A stretch of DNA of 59,564 nt from Chitinophagales bacterium (lineage in GTDB: Bacteria; Bacteroidota; Bacteroidia; Chitinophagales; Chitinophagaceae). The translations under genes were made by a program, and so were the position numbers. Below the pieces are notes generated by a model. It made no database searches, was not told the origin of the DNA, and saw only the letters and a list, made by a program, of their open reading frames with translations. Shown here piece by piece: positions 53,560 to 59,564 of the stretch (its first letter is position 1; each line of letters opens with the position of its first letter). The DNA is taken from the NCBI GenBank assembly GCA_026931905.1, contig JAIXLB010000064.1, forward strand, positions 1-59,564, read 5' to 3'.

Positions 53560-54330
53560 TTAGTTTCTTCCTCTTCCTCCACCTCTTCTATCACTACCAC
53601 CTCGTTTATCTCCTCTATCTCTATCTCCTCCATGATGTCTTCTTTCTCTATCTCCTCCTTCATTTTTGCTTCCCATAAAGTTTGGATTCAAATCTCTTTT
53701 TCCTAAAACTTCTCCTTTACAAATCCATACTTTGATACCTATTTTTCCGTAAACAGTTTGTGCAAATACGCTTGCATAATCTATATCCATACGAAAAGTG
53801 TGTAAGGGAGTACGACCTTGTTTAAACTCTTCGCTACGAGCAATTTCAGCACCTCCTAAACGACCACTAAGTTTTACTTTTATTCCTTCTGCACCCATAC
53901 GAAGTGTAGAGGCGATAGCCATTTTGGTTGCTCTTTTAAAATTGATACGATTTTCTATTTGACGAGCAATGGTATCACCAACAATTTGAGCATCTAATTC
54001 TGGGCGGCGTATTTCTAAAATATTTATTTGTACGTCTTCTTTTCCTGTAAGCTTTTTTAATTCTTCTTTAATACTATCAACTTCGTTTCCACCTTTACCA
54101 ATAATGATACCTGGTTTGCTGGTGTGTATGGTAACAATTAGTTTATTAAGCGTACGCTCTATAACTATACGAGCTATACCGCCTTTGCTTATACGAGCAT
54201 TTAAGTAGTTACGGATTTTGTTGTCTTCTATCAACTTTCCTGCAAAATCTTTTTTATTGCCATACCAGTTGCTTTCCCATCCGCGAATGATGCCTAACCT
54301 GTTACCAATTGGATTTGCTTTTTGACCCAT
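53560..54330 (-). CDS. rpsC: 30S ribosomal protein S3 with Arg/Gly-rich tail
   Basis: mRNA-entry protein with a KH domain ([20 protein letters not shown] at about 75-94) and a C-terminal domain ending in [14 protein letters not shown] and [14 protein letters not shown]. At 256 residues it is longer than E. coli S3 (233) through a low-complexity tail from about 220 on, rich in Arg, Gly, Asp and His ([19 protein letters not shown]). Such tails occur in some Bacteroidota S3 proteins. Standard place between rplV and rplP. Confidence 0.97.
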   Translation of the reverse strand: MGQKANPIGNRLGIIRGWESNWYGNKKDFAGKLIEDNKIRNYLNARISKGGIARIVIERTLNKLIVTIHTSKPGIIIGKGGNEVDSIKEELKKLTGKEDVQINILEIRRPELDAQIVGDTIARQIENRINFKRATKMAIASTLRMGAEGIKVKLSGRLGGAEIARSEEFKQGRTPLHTFRMDIDYASVFAQTVYGKIGIKVWICKGEVLGKRDLNPNFMGSKNEGGDRERRHHGGDRDRGDKRGGSDRRGGGRGRN

Positions 54331-54347
54331 ATTATTTATTTAATTTC

Positions 54348-54368
54348 AAGCCTTATTTATTAAGGTTT
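54348..54368. promoter_or_regulatory. Short hairpin between rpsC and rplV
   Basis: AAGCCTTA (54348-54355) / TAAGGTTT (54361-54368), 8 pairs including one G-T, 5-base loop, in the 54-base spacer. Confidence 0.35.
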
Positions 54369-54384
54369 TTGAATTTGTTTACAA

Positions 54385-54726
54385 TTATTTTGCGTCAACA
54401 ATTATTGTTACGTGATTACTACGTTTTCTTACTCTATATCCACGACCTTGTGGTGCTGGTCTCATTCTTTTTATGGTACGACCGCCATCTACAAATATCG
54501 TTTTTACAACTAATCCACTATTTTCAGCACTTGAGCCACTGTTTTTTTGCTCCCAGTTGTTGATTGCACTTTTTAACAATTTTGCCAACGGCACTGCATT
54601 GTGTTGAGGATGAAACTCTAAAATAGCCAATGCTTTTTCTACTTCCATACCTCTGATTACATCAGCTATTAAACGCATTTTGCGTGGACCCGTAGGATAG
54701 TTATTTAATTTAGCTACTGCTTCCAT
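54385..54726 (-). CDS. rplV: 50S ribosomal protein L22
   Basis: Exit-tunnel protein with a long beta-hairpin loop. [20 protein letters not shown] (about 14-33), then the loop [22 protein letters not shown] with the conserved tip [10 protein letters not shown]. Length 113 is standard. Confidence 0.97.
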   Translation of the reverse strand: MEAVAKLNNYPTGPRKMRLIADVIRGMEVEKALAILEFHPQHNAVPLAKLLKSAINNWEQKNSGSSAENSGLVVKTIFVDGGRTIKRMRPAPQGRGYRVRKRSNHVTIIVDAK

Positions 54727-54732
54727 TTGATT

Positions 54733-54797
54733 TAGTTATGAGTTATGAGTTAATTATGAGTTTAAATATTCTTGATTCATAATTCTCAATTCTTAAT
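54733..54797. repeat. ATGAGTT micro-repeats between rplV and rpsS
   Basis: Left arm AGTTATGAGTTATGAGTT, a 7-base tandem unit, then AATTATGAG; right arm ATTCATAATTCTCAATTC, which is a degraded inverse. The spacer of 74 bases can fold back on itself. Confidence 0.55.
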
Positions 54798-54800
54798 TTT

Positions 54801-55070
54801 TTATTGTTTACTTCCTGAATGTCCTTTAAAGTGTCTGGTAGGTGCAAATTCTCCTAATTTATGACCCACCATAAACTCTGTTACATAAACAGGTATAAAT
54901 TTATTTCCATTGTGTACGGCAAAAGTGTGTCCTACAAAATCTGGAGTTATTGTGCTACGACGACTCCAAGTTTTTATAACTCCTTTTTTAGTTTTTCCTT
55001 CATTAATGCCTAATACTTTTCCTTCTAAATTAGCATCTACATAAGGACCTTTTTTAATTGAACGAGCCAT
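54801..55070 (-). CDS. rpsS: 30S ribosomal protein S19
   Basis: Head protein of the small subunit, contacting S13. [18 protein letters not shown] start, [22 protein letters not shown], and [19 protein letters not shown] signature. Length 89 is standard. Confidence 0.98.
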   Translation of the reverse strand: MARSIKKGPYVDANLEGKVLGINEGKTKKGVIKTWSRRSTITPDFVGHTFAVHNGNKFIPVYVTEFMVGHKLGEFAPTRHFKGHSGSKQ

Positions 55071-55088
55071 ATTTTTTGTTGTTTATTT

Positions 55089-55106
55089 TTCTCTTTTTAT
55101 AGAGAA
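55089..55106. promoter_or_regulatory. Short hairpin between rpsS and rplB
   Basis: TTCTCT / AGAGAA with loop ttttat in the 53-base spacer. Confidence 0.3.
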
Positions 55107-55123
55107 TATTTTAACTGATTTTT

Positions 55124-55963
55124 TTATTTGGTTAATTTTTTACCATCTCTGCGTTGAATAATTAATTTATCGCTGCCTTTGCCTCTTGTTCTTGTTTTTT
55201 CGCCTTTAGCATATTTGCCTGTTCTGCTGCGTGGATGACCTCCTGAAGCTCTTCCTTCGCCACCTCCCATTGGGTGATCTACAGGGTTCATAGCAACGCC
55301 TCTTACACGTGGACGAATTCCTTTCCAACGATTAGCTCCAGCTTTACCTGCTACTACTAACGCATGGTCGCTATTTGATACAACACCTACTGTAGCAAAG
55401 CAGTTAATTAAAATTTTTCTTAACTCACCACTTGGCATTTTAAGTACGGCATATTTTTCCTCTTTACCAGCAAGCTGTGCAGAAGAACCAGCACTTCTTA
55501 CCAATTTACCTCCTTGGCCAGGCTGCATTTCAATATTATGAATCATAGTACCTAAAGGCATATTTTTCATTTGTAATGCGTTGCCAATTTCAGGAGCTAC
55601 TTCGTTGCCACTAATTACTTTAGCACCAACTTGTAATCCTTGTGGAGCAATGATGTATCTTTTTTCTCCATCCGTATAATTCAATAATGCAATAAACGCT
55701 GTACGATTAGGGTCGTATTCTATTGAAGCTACTGTTGCTTCAATATTGAATTTATTGCGTTTAAAATCTATTATACGATAATGTTTTTTATGACCTCCGC
55801 CTATGTATCTCATAGATCTACGACCTTGTGCATTACGACCACCTGATTTTTTTACAGGCTCTAATAAACTTTTTTCTGGTTTATTAGTAGTAATTTCTGC
55901 ATAAGCGTTACCAATTTTCCAACGTGTGCCTGCTGTAACTGGTTTAAACTTTTTTAATGCCAT
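55124..55963 (-). CDS. rplB: 50S ribosomal protein L2
   Basis: Peptidyl-transferase-centre protein. [19 protein letters not shown] near 41-59, the central SH3-like domain with [23 protein letters not shown], and the conserved [19 protein letters not shown] with the functional histidine. Length 279 is standard. Confidence 0.98.
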   Translation of the reverse strand: MALKKFKPVTAGTRWKIGNAYAEITTNKPEKSLLEPVKKSGGRNAQGRRSMRYIGGGHKKHYRIIDFKRNKFNIEATVASIEYDPNRTAFIALLNYTDGEKRYIIAPQGLQVGAKVISGNEVAPEIGNALQMKNMPLGTMIHNIEMQPGQGGKLVRSAGSSAQLAGKEEKYAVLKMPSGELRKILINCFATVGVVSNSDHALVVAGKAGANRWKGIRPRVRGVAMNPVDHPMGGGEGRASGGHPRSRTGKYAKGEKTRTRGKGSDKLIIQRRDGKKLTK

Positions 55964-56009
55964 GATTTTACTTTTTTTTCTACGAATTTTTCAGCTTCGT
56001 TTGCTATAA

Positions 56010-56309
56010 TTAAATGTTTGCGTATAAATCTATTGTTTCGCCTTCTGCAACTGTTATAAAGGCTTTTTTGTAAGAAGGTTTTTTGCCTTCAATAAATCCA
56101 GCTTTTGTATAACGTGTTTTATTTTTTCCAGGTGCTACTGCTGTATTTACATCAGTTACTGTTACACCATAAAATTCCTCAACCGCTTTTTTAATTTCAA
56201 GCTTATTAGCTTTTCTATTTACCTTAAAGGCATATCTACGCAACTTTTCTTGCTGAGCATTTGCTTTTTCGGTTAAAATTGGTTTTACTAATACTTCTGA
56301 AAGTTTCAT
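56010..56309 (-). CDS. rplW: 50S ribosomal protein L23
   Basis: Tunnel-exit protein and docking site for trigger factor and SRP. Start MKLSEVLVKPILTEKA, the YAFKVNRKANKLEIKKAVEE segment and FYGVTVTDVNT. Length 99 is standard. Confidence 0.97.
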   Translation of the reverse strand: MKLSEVLVKPILTEKANAQQEKLRRYAFKVNRKANKLEIKKAVEEFYGVTVTDVNTAVAPGKNKTRYTKAGFIEGKKPSYKKAFITVAEGETIDLYANI

Positions 56310-56345
56310 TGTTTATTAATTGAAACGTTTATTATTATAATTTCT

Positions 56346-56981
56346 TTATCCTTCAGCAACTTCGTTTTCTGCGAAAATTTTTGCTGCATTTTCTGTTAAT
56401 ACTAATACATCTGCATTCATAATGTCGTAAGTATTAATATCAGTTAATAATGTGCTTGCTATATTTGGTATATTTCTAGTGCTTAAATACACATTATCAT
56501 TATATTCGGGTAAAATCAAAATTGATTTTTTGTCGGCTACATTTAATGCACTCATAACTTCTGCTACATGCTTTGTTTTGGGTGCGTCTAATGTTATATC
56601 TTCTACTACTACTATTGCATTATCTTTTGCTTTATAGCTTAAGGCAGAAATTTTTGCAAGGTCTTTTACTTTTCTATTTAATTTAATAGAATAGCCATGT
56701 GGTTTAGGACCAAATATTGTACCACCACCTTTGTATAATGGGTTACGAATATTTCCTTTACGGCTTCCACCAGTGCCTTTTTGTTTGTGTAATTTTCTGC
56801 TGGCACCATGTACTTCTGCACGGGTTTTAACTTTGTGTGTACCTTGGCGTTGTGCTGATAAATATTGCTTAACTGCTAAATAAATTACATGGTCATTAGG
56901 TTCTGCACCAAAAATTTCTTCTGGTAGCTCAACACTTCTTCCTGTTTTTTGACCTTTTATATTTAATACCTCTATTTGCAT
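56346..56981 (-). CDS. rplD: 50S ribosomal protein L4
   Basis: Tunnel protein and, in E. coli, autoregulator of the S10 operon. The extended loop is present with SAQRQGTHKVKTRAEVHGAS and KQKGTGGSRKGNIRNPLYKGGG (about 70-92). The globular part ends with NIMNADVLVLTENAAK. Length 211 is standard. Confidence 0.97.
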   Translation of the reverse strand: MQIEVLNIKGQKTGRSVELPEEIFGAEPNDHVIYLAVKQYLSAQRQGTHKVKTRAEVHGASRKLHKQKGTGGSRKGNIRNPLYKGGGTIFGPKPHGYSIKLNRKVKDLAKISALSYKAKDNAIVVVEDITLDAPKTKHVAEVMSALNVADKKSILILPEYNDNVYLSTRNIPNIASTLLTDINTYDIMNADVLVLTENAAKIFAENEVAEG

Positions 56982-57003
56982 TGTTCAAATAATTAAAAAG
57001 TGA

Positions 57004-57621
57004 TTATTTCTGAATTAAAACTATTGAATTGTTGTGTCCTGGAATGGAGCCACTAATAAGAATATAATTTTTTTCAGGGAAAATTTTTAATACTTTCAAT
57101 CCTTTTGTTTTAATTCTATCGCCTCCCATTCTTCCTGCCATTCTCATTCCTTTAAATACTCTTGATGGATAAGATGAGCCACCAATAGAACCTGGAGCTC
57201 TTTGACGATCGTGCTGACCATGTGAACCCTCTCCAACACCACTAAAACCATGACGTTTAACAACACCTTGAAAGCCTTTTCCTTTAGAAGTTCCAACAAC
57301 TTCTACTTTATCGCCTTCTTCAAAAATGTCTAAAGAAATGGTTTCGCCAAGATTTTTAACAATGGAATAATCACGAAATTCTTTGGTGAATTTTTTTGCG
57401 GGAGTATTTGCTTTTGCGAAGTGATTGATTTCGGCTTTTGTGGCGTGTTTTTCTTTTTTATCGCCAATTGCTAATTGAACTGCATTGTAACCATCTGTTT
57501 CGATGGTTTTAATTTGCGTTACAACATTGGGAGCAGCTTCAATAATGGTGCAAGCTGTTTGCTTACCATCTGTAGAGAAGATACTGGTCATCCCAATTTT
57601 CTTTCCTATAATTCCTTTCAT
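57004..57621 (-). CDS. rplC: 50S ribosomal protein L3
   Basis: Assembly-initiator protein of the large subunit. Start set at the ATG at 57621 ([15 protein letters not shown]), as in all relatives; 13 upstream codons are open but not conserved. The loop region with [36 protein letters not shown] and [15 protein letters not shown] is intact, including the methylatable glutamine in other species (HGQ). Length 205 is standard. It is separated from rpsJ by an unusually long spacer. Confidence 0.97.
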   Translation of the reverse strand: MKGIIGKKIGMTSIFSTDGKQTACTIIEAAPNVVTQIKTIETDGYNAVQLAIGDKKEKHATKAEINHFAKANTPAKKFTKEFRDYSIVKNLGETISLDIFEEGDKVEVVGTSKGKGFQGVVKRHGFSGVGEGSHGQHDRQRAPGSIGGSSYPSRVFKGMRMAGRMGGDRIKTKGLKVLKIFPEKNYILISGSIPGHNNSIVLIQK

Positions 57622-57934
57622 CTTATAGCGGTTTGTGCCCGCTGAGGTTATTAAGGACATTATGCTGATGAATTTGCATAATTCAATCCTTGTTTGCCAT
57701 CGACCTTTTCCTTTGTTTTTCTTTTTTAAAAAAAGAAAGTGGAAGTACCGATAGTAAACAAACCTCGAAGGGCTTGTTTAATTTATGTTTTACATCTTTT
57801 TCTTTTATCAGAAGCTGATGTATGTTATTTTATTTCAGAGCTCTTTTCTTTGCTCTTTAGCAAATTGAGAGTTGATATTTTATATACGTTTTAAGAACTT
57901 TTCTGTTTTTTTCGTAAAACAGCAACGAACCTTT
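57622..57934. other. 313-base hairpin-rich spacer between rpsJ and rplC
   Basis: No gene seen on either strand. Several inverted repeats: an 18-base hairpin AAACAAACC / GGCTTGTTT (57756-57764 / 57771-57779, one G-T pair, loop tcgaag), CTGTTTT / AAAACAG (57903-57909 / 57916-57922), the palindrome TTTCTTTTTT / AAAAAAGAAA around 57718-57736, and ATCAG / CTGAT near 57800-57815. S10 and L3 genes are normally close together, so this is a likely leader-type control or processing region of the rest of the operon. Confidence 0.5.
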
Positions 57935-58240
57935 TTAAGCTTTTATTTCAACTTCCACACCAGAAGGTAAATCTAATTTACTTAAAGCATCTACAGTACT
58001 TGAGGTAGATGTATAAATATCTAATAAACGCTTGTGTGTGCATAATTGAAACTGCTCACGACTTTTTTTGTTTACGTGTGGTGAACGTAATACAGTAAAT
58101 ATTTTTTTGTGTGTAGGTAAAGGAATAGGACCTGTAACTACTGCACCTGTGCTACGTACTGTTTTTACAATTCTTTCAGCAGATTTATCTACTAAATTGT
58201 GGTCGTAGCTTTGTAATTTTATTCTAATTCTTTGAGACAT
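57935..58240 (-). CDS. rpsJ: 30S ribosomal protein S10
   Basis: Head protein, also NusE. Start set at the ATG at 58240 ([19 protein letters not shown]); the 20 upstream codons cover a promoter and a hairpin. The central [29 protein letters not shown] segment is conserved throughout. Length 101 is standard. First gene of the cluster; no fusA, rpsG or rpsL upstream. Confidence 0.98.
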   Translation of the reverse strand: MSQRIRIKLQSYDHNLVDKSAERIVKTVRSTGAVVTGPIPLPTHKKIFTVLRSPHVNKKSREQFQLCTHKRLLDIYTSTSSTVDALSKLDLPSGVEVEIKA

Positions 58241-58248
58241 ATTAAAAG

Positions 58249-58265
58249 CCCAATTTTCCGTTGGG
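58249..58265 (-). promoter_or_regulatory. Hairpin in the rpsJ leader
   Basis: CCCAA (58249-58253) / TTGGG (58261-58265) with 7-base loop, ending 8 bases before the rpsJ ATG and followed by a short T-rich stretch on the minus strand. It sits where the predicted transcript would start. Confidence 0.45.
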
Positions 58266-58269
58266 GTTG

Positions 58270-58301
58270 CAAAAGTAGGGGCTTTATTGTTATTGGACAA
58301 A
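58270..58301 (-). promoter_or_regulatory. Promoter of the S10-spc ribosomal operon
   Basis: On the minus strand TTTG (58298-58301), then 20 bases, then TACTTTTG (58270-58277): the full Bacteroidota TTTG-N19-21-TAnnTTTG pattern. The rpsJ ATG is 29 bases further on. The best promoter match in the window. Confidence 0.75.
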
Positions 58302-58544
58302 GTTTTTTTAATTTTTTTTTATTTCTGCCTAAAAAAACAGAAAATTGCTTTAAATGTAAGCTCTCATTGTGATAAGAATAGGGTTGGTTGATTTTGATAG
58401 AAGGCTGTAAAACTATCTATGAAGTTGATTACAATTGGTGTTTATATTGAAAAATTTGGTTTTGAGAATTTTTAATTCACCAACAAATTGGTTAATCTTT
58501 CATTTAGTTTTTTGCTTACACAACGAATTGGCATTATTATATTT

Positions 58545-59252
58545 TTATTTTTTGCTTGCATTATCAAATATTTTTTCCTTCAAAACTTCATCTAATTCTA
58601 TGGGTAAATCTTTGTTTATTTTAAATTGTAAATAATGAATACGATTGCTTTGAGCTATGTCCAACGATTCGTAGTGTGTTTTAATTTTTAATTCCTCTGC
58701 AATATTATTTTGTGCATAAGTATTATCATAGTCTACCAATAATTCTAAGCTGTACAAATCAATAATAGTTTTAGTAAAATTGTATAAATCTGGACTGTCG
58801 GTTTTTAAATGTACGGTTCCGCTGGGTTGTAAAATTTGCTGATATAATCTTAAAAATTTAGGATGTGTTAAACGCTTTTTTAATTTACCTGAACGTAATT
58901 GAGGGTCAGGAAATGTTATCCAAATTTCACTAATCTCATTGCTTGCAAAGTAGTTAAGAATTTTATCAATTTCGGTTCTTAAAAATGCTGCATTGTGTAA
59001 GTTTTCTTCTAAAGCTGTTTTTGCTCCACGCCAAATACGATTACCTTTAATATCAATACCAATAAAATTTCTTGCTTTAAATAGTTTTGATAAACCAACA
59101 GTATATTCTCCTTTTCCACAAGCTAATTCTAATATTATAGGGTTGTTATTTTTAAAAAAAAGAGACCATTGTCCATGCATATTTTCAGGATACTCCAATA
59201 CATTGCTAAAAGCTTTGATAGCATTAAAACGAATCAGTTTTTTTTGTCCCAT
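58545..59252 (-). CDS. trmB: tRNA (guanine-N7-)-methyltransferase
   Basis: Methylates G46 of tRNA with SAM. Motif I is LELACGKGEYTVGLS (41-55), followed by FIGIDIKGNRIWRGAK (63-78), and the signature TFPDPQLRSGKLKKRLTHPKFL near 128-149. The C-terminal segment with LKTDSPDLYNFT is also present. Length 235 is normal. It lies behind a truncated PIN gene on the same strand. Confidence 0.94.
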   Translation of the reverse strand: MGQKKLIRFNAIKAFSNVLEYPENMHGQWSLFFKNNNPIILELACGKGEYTVGLSKLFKARNFIGIDIKGNRIWRGAKTALEENLHNAAFLRTEIDKILNYFASNEISEIWITFPDPQLRSGKLKKRLTHPKFLRLYQQILQPSGTVHLKTDSPDLYNFTKTIIDLYSLELLVDYDNTYAQNNIAEELKIKTHYESLDIAQSNRIHYLQFKINKDLPIELDEVLKEKIFDNASKK

Positions 59253-59260
59253 AAAGGCAG

Positions 59261-59268
59261 CAAAGATA
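59261..59268 (-). promoter_or_regulatory. -7 box of trmB
   Basis: Perfect TAnnTTTG match (TATCTTTG on the minus strand), 8 bases before the trmB ATG. A -33 box is not visible. The message would have almost no leader. Confidence 0.5.
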
Positions 59269-59330
59269 AATATTATGGAAATGCTGATTACATAGATGAT
59301 GATAAATAAAGGTGATTTTAGTGATTTTAG

Positions 59331-59471
59331 TTATATTAATTCTACAAAAGTGGTAGCACCCAATGTAATAAAAGCAGTTTCGCTGTTTTCAACTATTTTA
59401 ACTGCTTCTTGATTGTCGTATTTGTATTCAATAAAAAAATCGGTATCTAATAAAATTATTTCATTCGCCAT
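59331..59471 (-). pseudogene. Truncated PIN-domain (VapC-like) protein
   Basis: A 46-codon frame: ILLDTDFFIEYKYDN at 5-19 contains the first acidic residues of a PIN ribonuclease (D9, D11), and the end ATTFVELI looks like the TVxELY strand that normally leads into the rest of the domain. A stop follows at once, where a whole PIN protein would go on for about 80 residues. The conserved later aspartates are missing. Probably the dead remnant of a toxin gene; no full antitoxin gene can be seen before it, though the window ends 93 bases upstream. Confidence 0.6.
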
Positions 59472-59564
59472 GCTGCTTTTTGTAATTGTGCAATTAATTT
59501 TGTTTAGGAGTAAGTTTTCTGATTATTATAGTTGCCACTATAAAAAAACGTTTTTAAAAATATA

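Noticed and set aside
52437..54797. Repeats in ribosomal spacers as a CRISPR array
   Set aside because: Units are 7 bases, adjacent or inverted, without spacers of constant size and without cas genes.
57622..57934. tRNA or riboswitch in the rpsJ-rplC spacer
   Set aside because: I find no cloverleaf, no T-loop sequence and no known riboswitch core; only simple hairpins.

Overview
The window is chromosomal DNA of a Bacteroidota bacterium, most likely from the Chitinophagales/Sphingobacteriia side of the phylum. The grounds are a very AT-rich sequence, promoter boxes of the TAnnTTTG type, almost no Shine-Dalgarno sequences, a TonB/ExbB/ExbD/ExbD cluster with two ExbD genes, many families typical of the phylum (DUF6089, DUF4197, DUF5117-type zinc protease, secreted CHAT protein, DPP IV-like S9 peptidase), and the phylum order of the S10-spc ribosomal cluster. 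The family-level placement is a guess. I see no rRNA, tRNA, CRISPR array, prophage or insertion sequence.

Layout. 1-9.5 kb: a DUF6089 outer-membrane-type protein, pdxA, rlmN, the exbB-exbD-exbD-tonB operon (minus strand), a lipoprotein, engB and gapA. 9.5-19 kb: a GT9 glycosyltransferase, psuG, lpxD, an HD phosphohydrolase, mutS and a large secreted zinc metalloprotease. 19-24 kb: galE, a possible 33-residue membrane peptide, a HerA-like ATPase, a DUF4197 protein and sucD. 24-30 kb: an exported TPR-CHAT protein divergent from an exported dipeptidyl-peptidase. 30-38 kb: a fasciclin lipoprotein, a histidine kinase/response regulator pair with a small cysteine-rich secreted protein, a FabH-like enzyme, a lipid kinase, and an ECF sigma / membrane anti-sigma-like / Spy-like module. 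38-46 kb: purH, a DMT transporter, frr, a FadN-type beta-oxidation fusion and several unknown proteins.

46-58.5 kb is one long minus-strand ribosomal cluster: rpsJ-rplC-rplD-rplW-rplB-rpsS-rplV-rpsC-rplP-rpmC-rpsQ-rplN-rplX-rplE-rpsN-rpsH-rplF-rplR-rpsE-rpmD-rplO-secY-map. It starts from a good promoter ahead of rpsJ. The usual following genes (infA, rpmJ, rpsM, rpsK, rpsD, rpoA, rplQ) are not here. The window ends with trmB and a truncated PIN-domain gene.

Most of the window is ordinary housekeeping and envelope biology. I did not find a convincing undescribed multi-gene system. The points most worth a second look are the hairpin- and micro-repeat-filled spacers inside the ribosomal cluster, the exported CHAT protein, the triple NYF repeat in the anti-sigma-like protein, promoters whose -7 box almost touches the start codon (rlmN, mutS, trmB), and the kinase/regulator/Cys-protein cluster.
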